Assembly: GCF_030253575.1 (NCBI RefSeq)
Contig: NC_080559.1
Span: 14,731,001-14,795,000, forward strand
Reading direction: 5' to 3'
DNA length: 64,000 bases
Source: Rhododendron vialii
Lineage: Eukaryota > Streptophyta > Magnoliopsida > Ericales > Ericaceae
This document shows positions 23,124-35,949 of this stretch, piece by piece. The notes under the pieces are model-generated. The model saw nothing but the letters and a program-made list of their open reading frames with translations. It had not been told where the DNA came from and did no database searches. The position numbers and the translations under genes were made by a program. Within the stretch, counting starts at the first letter, position 1. The number at the start of each line of letters is the position of its first letter.

Positions 23124-26100
23124 AACTCTCCCCAACAACTATATTGACTGGCAAAGAGGTACAAAGAACCCCAACAAACTTTTGCTAAGAGGCTGCAGTC
23201 TCATCACATAAAGTAAAGCATACATCCTTTGCCCCATCTAGTAACTGTTTTCAAGATACAAATAAAAGTTCTTGAAGATGAACACAAGTTGGTTCACCCT
23301 TCGTTTACGGGAAAAAAAGATACCCTCACAAGATAAAAGAATATCAATAACTGGAAACGTGGTGGTCAAATATAAACCAGCAGTACATAATACGGGCCAA
23401 AGTACCATAAGTTCCTACCTGTCGAGCCATCTTGAGTTCCAAGAAGATCAAATGGCTTTGCAGAGTCCACGTCATCACTTGAAAAGAAGCAACACCACAT
23501 CAGAATGGTGCCAAGAGAACATTAACATAAAATCAAGGTTAGCAAACGCAGTTCAGAGTTATATAAAATGGTACCCCATGGAAATGGCAGAACTCTTCCC
23601 ACGAACCTCAGCAAGATGTTCACTTTTAACTATGGAATCAACACAAAAGAAATTACAATAAATACTGAGCCTACGATCAAAAGAAAGCCACCAAGCATAG
23701 GCAACCATAACCAAACCTGTAAGAATTTTCTGCTGAGAATCAAGCTTTACAGTGATATCAGAACGACGCACAGCCAATACGCGGCAGAGATATCCCTTAA
23801 GAGGACCTACTCTAATTCTTAAGGACTGGCCAATAGAGAACATTCCATCTTTATCATCTCGGTTGACTACATTCATAAAAATAGTTTGTCAGGAGAAAGG
23901 TGTTAAAATCTTAATCAGTGATCTAGAATAAAAGGGATAAAAAACTTGTGAACATACAATTGCTGCTCTTTTCACTAGCTTGCCAAGCCTTTTTAGGGGA
24001 TAGAGGGGATTTAGGAGATGACGAGATATCTTCAAAGCCTTGGAACCCTGATTCATCTTCCTGATAACACAGAAAATTACATTACACCAAATAAAAAACC
24101 AAAAAATGATGGAGAACCAGTAAAAAGAATTCTACTTAAATACTTGAGTAATAAAAAGTACAACCTTTCCTTTACATGCATCGACAGAAAGTTTAGTTTT
24201 CTCGCAGATCTGAGATTTACAACAGATGAAACCACCATTTTCCTGTTCATTTTCATCATATAAAAAGATTATTCCTCTATAAATTTGCTTAACAATCCCT
24301 TGACGACCCTGCAATGCATAAAAGATTAGAGTTAGATGCAAATCAGTATCAATAAACTCCATCATACATAGTCCAATTACTTGTCTAAAACAAGCTTCAA
24401 ACCTGCAATGGGCCCTGTAAAATCCTGACTGTATCATTTACTGATATTGTCTTCATGCGGTGATCTAAGGCGTGAAACTTCTTATCAAAGGATGCATTCT
24501 TCAACTGACGCAGTTCAATAGACACCACCACTGGTCCTTCTGAACCCTCCTTCAAAATCTGGGATAAAACAGAAAGCGTTAAGACGCCAACAAGGAATGA
24601 AGCACACAAACTACGTCATATACCTTGAAATAATCCTCTTTCTCCGTGCCTACAATAACACCAAAATCCTTCCGCCTGCAATGGCAAAAATAAGAAAAAC
24701 AAATAAAAAACAAAACAAAGCAATTTACCGTGCTCAGGTAGTACAAAACCTATGTTCTAAAACATAGAAGTGATGGGACGGACTTACCCAAAAACCACAA
24801 GATCATGCACTTCAAAACTACTTGCTGTGCCAGCGCTTGATGAACCCTCTCCTTTCCCACCACCTTTGTCCTTCCCACCAACTTTGTCATTCCCACCACC
24901 ATTTTCACACCTTGTGCGCTTCTTTTTCTCACCAAAAAGCTGGGTAAGCCACTCTTGAGAATCAGGTTCTTCTTTCTTACAAGGCTCAAACTTCAGGAGT
25001 TCATCTTCAGAAGGTATTAAACCCCAGAAGTTTAATGAGTCAATTGCTACTTTTTTGTACAAGTAACCATCTTTGAGCATCATCCCGTCAAGAACCTCAA
25101 AAGCTTGGCCAGTATCGCGGTCACGCCTATATTGCATGAGAGGCCGGAACTCCCTACAGAAAAGACATGAACACATATAACAAAAGTTGTGGCACCCAAA
25201 ACTCAATCTGGAAAAAGGAGTGTGCAGTTTACTCAAGTTCAGTAGAGCTGATCAATCTAGGTGTTGGTGTAGCCGTTTTCTTGGAAGCAATGCCTCCACC
25301 CTTAGCCGTCTTTTTGGACGCAACTCCTCCACCCTGAAAGCATTTATAAATCATGTATCAGGCATCCCATTAACATAGTGGCTTCTGTGTAGAGTCCTAA
25401 TATATTAGCTGCTCCTATAGGCTTTTTAGAACATTGAATTGAAAAGAACGATATTTAGATTTTTTTCCCGCACGAATTTACAGTATCTTACCACCTCTAA
25501 CAAGTGCAATCTTACTTCATGTCAGGCAAAGGAAGCTAGATAATTAAAGAAAACTAATTGAATCCTAGTCAACAAAATATAGTTTCTCAAACAGCAAAAA
25601 ACACATTGTTCAAACCCGTCACGAAATTCATGATCTAACTCGATACTTCTAAAAATATAATAAACTAAAAAGAATCAATATCAAGTTCACAAAGTGTGCA
25701 GTTTCTACTTCTCCAATTTTCTTGGTCAAAAAAGAGAACAAGTTATGAGTTAGGTAATTCCTCCCACCATAAAAAATACGGAAAATGCGTCCATTAGAAA
25801 AAAGAGCTTGTCCAAGATAGAAGAATTTCATTACATATTTTTCAGCCAATGCTTGTAGATCAATTCTAGGTATCAGCTTCACTGTAGCTTTCTTCCGTGC
25901 ATCATCTATAGATACGACCTACAAAAACATCATTAAAAAGCAAATGGAGAACTGAAAACCAGTTACAAAAGTTTAATCCGACAAAATAATAACCAGAAAA
26001 CAATCTAGTAAAGAGCTCTATCAAATGGACAAACCCAAAGTACCTGTGCTAGATCCCCTTTATATTTCCCACTCTTCACCCGGGCCCAAGTGCCCACTGA

Positions 26101-27680
26101 CACTTCATTGTATTTGCTTCGCACAGAGAGCAAATGAGAAATTTCATTACTTGGGACGGGTGTCACCCGGCTCGAATATATAGAACAGAGACCTTTGCAT
26201 GCCTACATTTGAATTGACATGTTTCCACATTAGTTCACTCGCAGTAGCATCACCAATAAGAGCAAAAATACTTGCATACCAAGAACAAAGCTAAATATTT
26301 GTCATAACCAGAAACTAAAACGACAACAAAGAAGAAGAAAAGTACCTCATTAACATCGTTTTGCCTTTCTGCTTCGATGTAAATAAAGCCCTTCACATGG
26401 TCTAGCGCAAATGCAGAAATTATCTGCAACTTGGTTCCAAGGGCAACCAAGTCCACAAACTTCTGCATCAGGCAGAAAGCAGAATGCCTCTCACGTCCAA
26501 CCTACACAAAAGAAGTTGCTCAGGAAAATAAAGGAAGAATGAGAAGATGTGGAAACATAACCCATGTTTATTTTCCTACACTATACCATGCATTTAATTT
26601 TCCAGATGGTAGGTTCCCTGGAAGAAGCTATGACTGCATCTACATCCATTGGTCTTTTAGACCCGTATGCATCTTCTGCATACGTAACGAAACTGGCACC
26701 TGGTCTGTAACGCTCTTCCATCATTTTTTCCAGTTCTTCCTCACTCATCTCCTCCTCTTTGGGAAAAAGTGGAAACTGATGGTCTTTTCCAAAATCATTT
26801 TTGCCTTTGTCAGTTGTTTTAAATTCATCTTCCAGGAAGCCTTTATTCAGTGGAGAAAAAGAACAAACCAGTCAGCCAAGGTTCAAAGCATAATCACAAA
26901 TAAATAAAGCAGTTCTACAACCCACGCAAAAAAAGAAAATAGCATTTCACCACCACGTCATCCAAAACCAACAAGATCAGAAGTTTCAGAAGGACATAAC
27001 AACAAAACGAGAAAACCCCACATGCAATGCAACCACAAAAGCCCCAGCAACGCAGACAAAAAAAAAAACCTCTCATAACTTCAAGTTGCATCAAAACATA
27101 GATTCAAAAAGCATTCCTACAGATTCCTGAAAAGCAAATGGATCAGAAAACCTCACATCAGAGCCCTAACCCTAAACACATAGAGTTCGATATCATCCAA
27201 ACAAAAAACAATCGCACATTAAAAACCCTAAGTTCTGTAAAGATTCAATATCATTTCCGTTACAGAGATCAAAGATTCCTTCCATCAAAGCCCTAACCCT
27301 AACCACGCAGTTCAATAGTATCATCCAACTAAAAGCATATCGCACTCAAATAACGACAAACCCACCACACATTTCCCCCAATCCCTGCGTCCGCCAAAAA
27401 TAAAACCCTAATTCCTTCGAAAACAAAAATGCAGGAACCACCCGACGGAAAACAGCATTTTTTTTTTAATATAATTTTTACCATCCTCGTCGAGGTCACT
27501 GTCGTCGCTGGACTCGTCCTCGTCCTCCTCGAGCTCGTACGCGTCGTCGTCGAAGAACTGGAGAACGCCGCGGTTGTTCCTCTTCCGGCGACCGCTGCCG
27601 GCCTTCTCGTTGCCGCCGCCGCGCTTCCTCTTCCCCGATGATTCCTCGCCGGCGACCTCTTTACCCTTCTTAGACGCCAT
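19003..27680 (-). CDS. KTF1: SPT5-like/KTF1 elongation factor with WG/GW AGO hook and 12 CCHC zinc knuckles
   Basis: In other plants this protein (RDM3/SPT5L) travels with RNA polymerase V and binds AGO4 in RNA-directed DNA methylation. My exons, on the minus strand in order, are 27680-27482, 26840-26587, 26501-26346, 26202-26044, 25918-25835, 25333-25233, 25153-24788, 24675-24624, 24558-24403, 24308-24165, 24060-23958, 23866-23717, 23629-23575, 23477-23419, 23040-22971, 22323-22287, 22202-22160 and 22028-19003. All introns are GT..AG and all phases join, giving 1,737 residues. Residues 1-66 are basic then acidic ([20 protein letters not shown]). An NGN domain lies at about 140-240 ([20 protein letters not shown]). 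KOW motifs fall near 240-280, 430-460, 495-530 and 600-640 ([20 protein letters not shown]). The final exon (730-1737) has about 34 Trp next to Gly, with CCHC knuckles at about 940-1122 (seven) and 1592-1737 (five). The weakest splice site is the donor GTCATA after exon 15. A G16 run and a GA repeat lie in introns. The knuckles are unexpected, because the Arabidopsis protein as I recall it has only WG/GW and Gly/Arg-rich repeats there. Confidence 0.93.
19006..19445 (-). repeat. Coding repeat: CCHC zinc-knuckle block 2 (five knuckles)
   Basis: Within the last KTF1 exon, five CX2CX4HX4C knuckles of the form [14 protein letters not shown] are separated by Gly/Arg-rich linkers. The final one, [14 protein letters not shown], is followed by PNSSR and the stop codon. 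This motif family (HEXBP/CNBP-like, retroviral nucleocapsid-like) binds single-stranded RNA or DNA. All metal ligands are intact. Confidence 0.93.
19870..20790 (-). repeat. Coding repeat: WG/GW AGO-hook units
   Basis: Degenerate units of about 16-18 residues, patterned on [16 protein letters not shown], occupy the middle of the last KTF1 exon. Inside lies a nearly perfect 114-bp (38-residue) duplication with starts at 20496 and 20610. WG/GW dipeptides in such disordered Ser/Gly-rich context are the known ARGONAUTE-binding signature. Confidence 0.9.
20840..21405 (-). repeat. Coding repeat: CCHC zinc-knuckle block 1 (seven knuckles)
   Basis: Seven CX2CX4HX4C knuckles in the frame of the KTF1 last exon share the core CGETGHMAR with Phe/Tyr and Glu/Asp alternation. 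Linkers are mostly Gly. The spacing is near regular at about 60-100 bp, and the units are very similar at DNA level, which suggests recent unit expansion by slippage or unequal exchange. Confidence 0.93.
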
Positions 27681-28412
27681 CCGAGAACAACGCCAAGGTT
27701 GTAACGGAGAGGGGAGAGAGAGAGAGAGAGGAGTGAGTGTGGTTTGCTAATGTGGGAGCGTCATCAGGCGTAGTCTACAGGTGGAATCTGTACCGTTTCC
27801 TATGCCTTTTTTGCATCTAAGTCCCTGACGTTTCGTTAATTGCGATTAACTATGTGCTCTAGTGCTCGTTCCAAATTCTCTCTTAAAAAATAAATATTTA
27901 TTTCTGTTTTACGAGACACGTTATTTTCTTACAATACATCATGTTTAATTCAAAAAAATAAGCACTTATTCTCAAATAAGTATTGTACTTATTTTGAGAA
28001 TCCGGAACATGATTGTCTTATGTTTTAAGTAGAAGTTTTTAGAATAATGTTTGCACTTTGCAGCTGCTATGAAAAAATAACAATGCTATTATCATACACA
28101 AATACTTACACACAGTCAATATTGTGTTTGAGTGGTCATATATATTTATTTATTGATAAAAAAGACCCCTTTCATATGAAAAATACGTGCGCCTTTCAAA
28201 ACAAAGTAAAAAAGACGTGCATTTTCTTATTTACACGCATCTTAACGAATCTAAGAAAAATTACTATGAACTAAATTTTATTGGAGGGTTATTTTTTAGA
28301 GGTTGTGTTAAATGGGTGATTTCGGTGAATTGTAAATATTATGGGTCTTGAATGAGTCATTGATATTTATATAATCTAACTAGCTAATTACACATACTAG
28401 ACATAAAACATT
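27681..28412. other. 5' flank of the KTF1 gene and intergenic DNA
   Basis: A GA-rich tract just before the ATG (27712-27731) probably belongs to the 5' UTR on the minus strand. The rest is AT-rich, without recognisable genes. I cannot point to a TATA box with confidence. Confidence 0.45.
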
Positions 28413-28417
28413 ACTCT

Positions 28418-28462
<45 letters not shown>
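28418..28462. repeat. (CT)n microsatellite
   Basis: About 22 CT dinucleotides in a row, immediately left of the duplicated retroposon-like segment. Confidence 0.9.
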
Positions 28463-28466
<4 letters not shown>

Positions 28467-28467
<1 letters not shown>

Positions 28468-29337
28468 CACTCAAATCTATCCCCTTGATTTCGGCAAGAT
28501 CTGACGTCGGCGGAGCGGATCGACGCCAAAGCAGTCCACCTATGTGCTCCTTTGTCCGATCTTCCTCATCATGTGCTCTTTTTTTCAATTATCCTGCAGT
28601 TCCATCAGCGCTTAGGGTTTTCTTAGGGGAGGGGTGACGCCTCCCCCCTTCTCTCTCTATCTCTATCTCTCTTTCTCACTCAAATCTATCCCCTTGATTT
28701 CGGCAAGATCTGACGTCGGCTGAGCCGACCGACGCCAAAGCAGTCCATCTATGTGCTCCTTTGTCCGATCTTCCTCATCGTGTGCTCTTCTTTTCGATTA
28801 TCCTATAGTTCCATCGACGTTATCAAGTCGACTCTGTTCTTGTCACTTTGGGCATCGCATAAGTTCACACCCTAATGAGGGCGTAGTTTCTTGGGACGGA
28901 TGTAGTAGTTGGTGGTGTTGTACGATGAGCTGTGGCTACTGTGGTGATCGAGGTTTCGTCCTGTGATCTTTGCTGTGTCTCGGCCAGCCTTGCGACTACG
29001 ACGTTTTTAGGCAGCTGGACTTAGGGGTGTGGATCTGTTATTTGCTCGTAGGTTTTGCTTTTGTTTTTGTTTATTGTTTTTTTTGTAGGTTTTCTTCATC
29101 TGCGTGGGACTTTCTCTCACCTCCTTATGGGTGTGGGTGTGGTGGATTTTCTATGTCGTCTTGATGGCTTTTCAAGGTCGGGGTTGAGTCTTATCTATGT
29201 GAGGTCTTGAATGTTCGTTTGTGAGTTTATGCCTTCTTTGTGGTTGCTTTCCTCCGTCATTGGGGGTGGTTATCCGTTCTCAATGTATAATTTTTCGTAT
29301 TAATGAAAGTCATTCTAAAGTTTGAAAAAAAAAAAAA
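28467..29337 (+). mobile_element. Retroposon-like segment with poly(A) tail and internal direct repeat
   Basis: The segment ends in an A-run (about 29323-29337) preceded by a 3'-UTR-like sequence with AATGTATAATTTTTCGTATT. Near its start a block of about 142 bp is present twice (28467-28608 and 28676-28817, offset 209 bp, both starting TCACTCAAATCTATCCCC), separated by a second CT-rich tract. No RT domain is visible. It may be a LINE derivative. The target duplication was not identified, so the boundaries are approximate. Confidence 0.5.
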
Positions 29338-29542
29338 ATACTCGGGTGTGCACATTCAACGAGCTTGGCAAGATTTGGTCTAGCCTTGCACCACAAAATA
29401 ATGGACCTTATGTGTATCCAAGATCGTCCAATTGATTCAAATTTTTTTGAAATTTTTTATTTCTACGAATTTTAAGGCAAAAAAATTTCTCTACCCTCAA
29501 CTATTGCAAATATTACTTTGCTAGAATAAAAATAGAGTGGTG

Positions 29543-29874
29543 CTACAGTTCCCGACGACCAAGGGATCCCGATGCCCCGCCAAGCCCACTCCAGCCACCG
29601 GACGGCCGATCCGAGCCATTCAAAAATTCTATAAAAAAAAATCGAGTGGGCTTGCACGAGAATCAACGGCATCCTATGTATGTAGGTACACGATCCAAAC
29701 ACTCTACGGTTTTGTATATATATGTAAAACCATGGAGTGTTTTGGATCGTGCACCTATACACATCGGATGCCGTTAATTCTCGCGTTATAGAATTTTTGG
29801 ACAGCTCGGATCGGTCATCTGGTGACCGGAGTGGGCCCGACGGGGCGTCGGGATCCCTTGGTCGGGAATCGTAG
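29543..29874. mobile_element. Long-hairpin MITE
   Basis: The left arm CTACAGTTCCCGACGACCAA pairs with the right arm TTGGTCGGGAATCGTAG. Further inward, GGATCCCGATGCCCCGCC pairs with GACGGGGCGTCGGGATCC, and the pairing continues through ATTCTATA-like text and a second hairpin around ACACGATCCAAACACTC. There is no coding content. Confidence 0.75.
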
Positions 29875-29981
29875 ACTTTTTGAATAAAATATTACAAACT
29901 CGAACAAATTGTATAGATACTTTTGTTTCTCGAGTTTTTGATTTAAGTAATATAGATACAATTTAAGCAATATTGTGTGAT

Positions 29982-30340
29982 GCCGATTTCCTCACATAAA
30001 AATTGACACAAAACTAATTAGAGTTCATGCAAATAATCGAGCCATTTAATTAGTTTAAAATAGGTTTTCAAGAGTTTCCATAAAAAAAGCAACTCATTCC
30101 AATATCGGTAAGCGCTTCATCAGTTCATTCAATTTTATCTTATGAAATTTGGCAGGAACCAACTGAATGAACCGATTAAGTATTTACCGATATCTGAATG
30201 AGTTGATTTTTTACGTGAACCCTTAAAAATATTTTTTAAATAAATTAAATGGCTCTGATCATTTGCACAGGACTCCAAAATCGGTTCCACAAAAAAATTG
30301 TGTTAAAACTTGTGTCAATTTTTGTGTGAGGAGAACTAGC
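29982..30340. mobile_element. Foldback MITE, copy B
   Basis: The outer arms TCCTCACATAAAAATTGACAC and GTGTCAATTTTTGTGTGAGGA are reverse complements. The inner arms CAACTCATTCCAATATCGG and CCGATATCTGAATGAGTTG match copy A at 6990-7337 closely. There is no ORF. Confidence 0.75.
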
Positions 30341-30345
30341 TCATA

Positions 30346-31228
30346 GGGGCCGGTTCTACCCATACAAATTGTGACATTTCATCTCAGCCATTGAAACTAA
30401 TGGCTGAAATTAAAACTTAACTAATCTCCCAACACATTGCCACACACTAAAATTACTCATTTCTTATTCAAAATATTCCCACTGAATCCCACACTGCTAC
30501 AACCAAACCCTAATTAACCACCACCCTCATACCCTAGATTCACCTTCCGGTTGCCCTCCCTGCCCGGTCTCATCCTCCACCATCACCACCACCGTCGGCG
30601 TCTCTACATTGAACAAATTAAACAATTAATAAGATGAGGAAAGTTGCCGGTTCTACATTGAACAAATCTACAAACAATTAAAAAGATGGGAAATATGATT
30701 CTAATCGATATTGCAATTTTCATTTAGATCCAACTGAACTGGTTTTGCAATTTCCATTTCGATTTAAGTTTGGCAGAGGGACAAAGTGAGAGAGATAGGG
30801 AAGCATCAAGTGAAGACAGAGCAATTTTGGAGCAGTAAAAAAGAGGGACATGGCTGGATCGAAGTGAAAACCAACAACCATGGAACCCAAGTCGTTTAGC
30901 AGTGATGTTGATGCCACAATCGCCTGCCTTCGAATGCACGTTGACAGAGAAAGGGGCCGACAGTAGTGATGGTAGAGGATGAGATCGGTGACCACAAAGG
31001 GGCGAGGAGGCCGACCGAAAGGTGGATATGGGGTATGGTGGTGGTGGTGGTGGTGTGGACTTCGGTGGAAATAGAAAAGACGAAGAGGGAGGGAGGGAGG
31101 GAGGGAGAGATTATGTGTAAGTGAGATAGAGAAAAGAGAGTACAATATAATCTTAGCCATTGATTTCAATGGTTGAGATTGAGTGTCGAAATTTTGTATC
31201 AAAAATTGTGTGAGTGGAAATATCTATA
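30346..31228. mobile_element. Possible non-autonomous DNA element
   Basis: It starts with AGGGGCCGGTTCTACC, shared with the ends of the foldback family. Near both ends are inverted segments (CAGCCATTGAAACTAATGGC and GCCATTGATTTCAATGGTTG). The interior contains His/Pro-coding simple repeats read as a 160-codon minus-strand frame, which I do not consider a gene. Boundaries are approximate. Confidence 0.35.
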
Positions 31229-34200
31229 TAATAAAATAGAGTTGTGTTTGAATCCAAAAGACAACCAACGCTCTAGATTTATCCCTCTTTGTGCATAAAT
31301 CTAGACCCTTCATTCTACAATGGCAGGCCCGTAAATGCCTGTAACATCCAAGGGTTATCCTGAATGGCATTTTATGGGAAACCTAGCCGCACCATTATTC
31401 CTATCCCTCACCCTCCCTCTATCTCCCTTAGATGCGCTCTCTCTCTTGATCCGCATCTCTCTCTCCCTTCAATCGACCCATCACCACAGACCACCGCAAC
31501 ACCGCATCCCTCTCTGCTCTCCTTCTCCCTCCGACCCACCGCAACACCGCAAGCCCTCGGAAATCGAATCCCAGTCGCTCCTCTCTGGTGATCCTGATTG
31601 GACACCACTACCACCACCGACCGACGCGACGAGTCACCACTTTTACCACCATCGTTCAATGGCATGTAGTTCTTCACCCCAAAAGGTTTATAGTTCTTCT
31701 TCTCACCGAAAAACTACGGGTCTAGGGTTTGTTCATTCCCGTGGTATAGACCTATAGAACACCGATTACATACTTGATTAGGGTACGAGTACTTCTCAGG
31801 TTAGGGTTTTTCTCTCTCCAAGGGATTTCTTTCATTTCTGAGCACTGCCAACTGTGGTTGATGTTTCTTTTTGTGGACGAAATTTGTGTACTTTTATGTA
31901 TTTCTATGTGTATAAATTGGTTCGGTTCTGTTGCTGAGAAATTTGTGTATTGAAGTATGTATCAGGTGTGTAGCTGTGGTTGTTCACGATCATCTACGAA
32001 TCACCTAGGTTTGTAAGAATTTGCTTAAAGCAAGGCTTTCTTTTTCACAGCCCTATTTTAGAGAGACAGAGAGAGTGGTATCGGAAGAGAAATGAAGCAA
32101 TTCGAATCACGGCAATTTTCAACGTATTACCCTTTATTCCATGCTTTGCATCCCTTTATTATCTGTCTTCGTCTCCTCCTTTTACTTTCACGTGTCGTGA
32201 ATAGTAATTTCTTTTTTAATTTGTATGTATCCTTATGCTGACTATCAACCTGAAAGGTTTGTTGATGTATTCGATCATCTTCGAGTCATCGGAAGTTCCT
32301 TTCGATCATGGCTAAATTATCCCTTTACCACTTTGCAAATTCCAGGAGCATTTGATCGTCGTTGGGACAACCCTTTGCGCTATCACGAAGAGGATCCAAA
32401 GCTTATGCCGCCTTAGTAGAGAACTGTGGGTTTCTTGATTCCAAATGGAAGAATCAATAATGAGTCTCTTTTTTTTCTCGGTAGAAGGTCCGAATGTGAT
32501 TGCTAAGAAAAAAGAGTAAAAATACGAAATAGACAAAAAAGTATACAATACTTAAATCCTTTTTGTCCCCTATTTATGCAACGTGGGTAAGTTGAATGGC
32601 ATAGTGTTCCTTGAGCTCCACAATTTTCAGTCCATTACGAGACCAATTAAGTTGCTGCCATTCGTCTACGCCAAGCCAATTGAAGCTTTTCTATTCCATC
32701 GGTTCACACCAGCAGAGTGCTCCATTGCCTTTTAGTACTCCATTTGTGAGAGTAAAGTGAGTATTATTATATTGTGCAGCACCCTACAAATGACTCCGTT
32801 TGGAGTCTTTGTTGGACTTGAAAGCTAGCATAGATATTTTGAACTGAAGCACCAACCAAAAATCACAAAGTTTGGTTGGGAATCGCATCTTTCTTTAGTT
32901 GGGTTTGAACTTTTAATCATTACCACAAAGTTTGGTTTTTATTGGTTGTTTGCGATATGGATGTAGGGGGATTCAATTCTGGTGTAGTGGTTGGATATGT
33001 GGTGTTGTTGGCTGTTTGTTAGGGGCTCCTATTCTGATTAATGGAGCTCAGCTAGCACGACCAAGTTGGTATTGAATTTATGATAACATCTGATGCTTGG
33101 TGCTTCTTCTGGAACTAAAAAATCTGTTGCTTCCTGTCAACGGTGCTCAATTCTACCATACAGGTGTTGGGCTCCTATTCTGCTAGCACAACCAAGTTGG
33201 TGCTAAATTTATGATACCATCTGATGCTTGCTGCTTCTTCTGGAACTAAAAAATCTGTTGCTTCCTGTCAATAGTGCTCAGTTCTACCATACAGGTGTTG
33301 GGCTCCAATTAAGATTTTTGCTATTTTCTGCTAGATATGTTCTTGCTGATGGTATTTGTTGCTGCTCATATCATAATTGTTAGGATGTCAATGGGGCAGA
33401 GCGAGGGTGTTTTGTTTGAAGCAGTCATGTGTTATGATTCTTAATAGGGTACGACGAATTAGAGACAATGGCTAGCAAACAGAAGCCAACACATGTGGCC
33501 AATGGAGAAGAATATTCATGGGTATGACCCTTTGGTGTACCTTCTATCTTAATTTCGGGAAAAAAAAATGGAAGTCAACTAACTGATAAGTTTTGGGACA
33601 ATATTGTATGACCCATTGACCTGATTTGGTAGACAGAGAATTTTTGTTCTACTTTCTTAAATAGTATTGGGATTACAATAATTAATCAGAGTTTCTACAC
33701 ATACTTTTAGGCACAATTTGGTAAAGAGATATCAAAATCAACTCTTGCACAATGTGCACGACGAGAATGAGAACGAATTCTAAAGCAAAGCACTGCGATC
33801 AGTGGAAAGTTTAGCTTTAGAGTTTTGTGGCCTAAAAATATAAAAGGATAAAATTCAGCTTCAGAGGTTAATATTCTTGGTTAAATCAATGTGTCTCTGT
33901 GTCTATTTCTTTTAGGTGTGAACCAAATTCTCTCTTTTGATGGTGAGATTTGATTTCAAGTTCTAGGAATTCATGTTAATTTGAGTTCTCTCATAATTTT
34001 ATTTGAATTACTTCTAGGCATGATTAAGTGGTAGCATCGACGACGTAGAGCGGTAGAGGTCTGGCCTTGAATACTTTTCGAGGGTATGCTTCCACTTCTA
34101 TTTTAAAAAAAATGGGTGTACTATCTACACTAATGAGATGCTATTTGCGTTGGAAGCTAATATGTCTGTAGCTTTCTTACAAAAGCTTTGATTTGACTAT

Positions 34201-34400
34201 GATAGGATGAAAATTTCACGGATGTAAGTTGGAGTTATTTTACCATTGAAAGCAACTTTGTTGGAGCTTTGAAGATAGACAAAGCTTCATAGTGAATGTG
34301 GGTGTTTGTTAAAAAAAAATGTAACTATTATTATGCGATTGGGAATCTACAACTTATGGATTCAACTATACTATGGAGTACAATTGTTTAGTTCTCCATA
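31229..34400. other. No firm gene; duplicated segments and isolated ORFs
   Basis: 31330-31760 is a pyrimidine-rich, 5'-UTR-like region with spurious Pro/Ser frames. 33021-33165 and about 33166-33293 are two diverged copies of one segment (GGAACTAAAAAATCTGTTGC in both). At 33472 a short ATG frame MASKQKPTHVANGEEYSW ends at a donor-like GTATGA; no partner exon was found downstream. The region could be a broken gene cut by the Helitron-like DNA that begins at about 34411. Confidence 0.35.
32225..32416 (+). other. Unidentified 63-codon ORF with protein-like composition
   Basis: The ORF reads MYPYADYQPERFVDVFDHLR, then a segment with SSFRSWLNYPFTTLQIPG, and ends HEEDPKLMPP before TAG. Its balanced composition, rich in Trp, Phe and Arg, and the absence of simple repeats distinguish it from neighbouring random frames. 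I could not assign it. It may be the tail of a captured gene or organelle-derived DNA. Confidence 0.3.
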
Positions 34401-35949
34401 TTGATGTTACTAGCGCATGCCCGTGCCTGAAGGCACGGATTGAACATTTAGCACACGCAATTAAATATTGAACCAACTAAAACGCATATAACAAACTTGA
34501 ATGCTTAAAACTTGATCAAATCAAAAAATACTATCCAAAACACCGATGATACTAAAAAATGATACACATTAACGAAAATGCTTATAAATTTGATTTCTCG
34601 TGTCAATGTACTACTCTGCAGCCCTATAAGATGAACGGTTCAAGTTATGGAAAAAAATGCACGATACAGCCCGCAATGCATTTCCACATAATCTAAAATC
34701 TTTGTAGCACCAAGTATTTACATGTTTTTTTAATATCTATCCCGTTTATGAACCTCATATGACTCGATAGCTATGCGCGATTTCGATGATGGCAACTAAC
34801 TGAAAGTCATAGAATTCCACAACATAATGGACAAAAATATAGTAAATTTCAGCAAGTTCATTAGTGTTCGATTATGAGCACTCCGAAGGACTTTTGTAGT
34901 AAAAAAAGAGACAAAGAAAGTAAGACACATTATATCATGATGATAGTATTTCCCACATTCGTTAAAAAAGTAGCACATCAACAATATTGTCTATGCATAT
35001 AAGACAAAAGCCCTAAAAATAGTTAGCCTGGTCCTCAATATTTTTTTTCAAATGGAAGAAGATATGTGTCAACGTGTGATACCTGTGAGTTTTCCTTTCC
35101 ACTATCTATGTACACTGCCTTCCCTTTCTTAGCTATCGATTCTATTCTTTGTATTTCCTGTTAAAAGTTATGCAAAATGCATTAGTGTACTTAATAGGGT
35201 TGGCAGAAAAATCGGTATTTGTACGGAGACTTACCTCATGTACATTGACGGAAATGTTGTTGTCTCAGAGAGATTGAACCTTTATGTATAAATTCATTTA
35301 GGAAATAAAAACTATTTAAAAACATGGTTAGTAATAACAAATATTTAAAAAGTAGCCGTATTCACAATGTTGTGTCTATGCATATAAGTCAAATTTTAAA
35401 AAAGTAGCAGTACCACTAATTTTTAAAAAGTAGCAATGTATTTTGTCTTATTTGTATTTGTATGGAGACTTACCTCGTGAACATGGATGGAAATATTGCT
35501 GTCTCAGAGAGGTTGAACCTTTACGTATAAAAACATGGTTAGAAGATGCAGATAGTTGACCATGATTTTGATTGATAAGAGTCTTACACTTGTATCTACA
35601 TGCAACTGTTGTTCTGATTGTCGAGCAATACTTTGCTTTAAAATTCGGGCTCTCGTCGTGCACGTTACGCAAGTGTTCCTTTTGATAGCTCTTTTCCAAT
35701 TTGTGCCTAAAGTATGTACGGAGAAGAAAACCTTACTACCAAACTCCTAACAAAATTAAATCACTATCAAACTTTAGTTGAGTTAGTTGACTACGAATGA
35801 ATTTTTCAAAAGAAAGACAGTAGATATGCCAAAGAGTGATACCTGTGAATCTTCTTCTCCATTGCCAATATGTGTTGTCTTCCTTTTCTTAGTCATTGCC
35901 TTTAAGTTTTTCTAATGCAAGGGTAAGGACCAAACCACAAAAAAATCAC

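Noticed and set aside
30720..31202. 160-codon minus-strand ORF with a His run
   Set aside because: Low complexity (His, Pro, Ser, Leu), lies within a probable transposon and matches no family known to me.
31335..31757. 140-codon Pro/Ser-rich plus-strand ORF
   Set aside because: Pyrimidine-rich, leader-like DNA yields long open frames by chance. No domain or conserved motif is visible.
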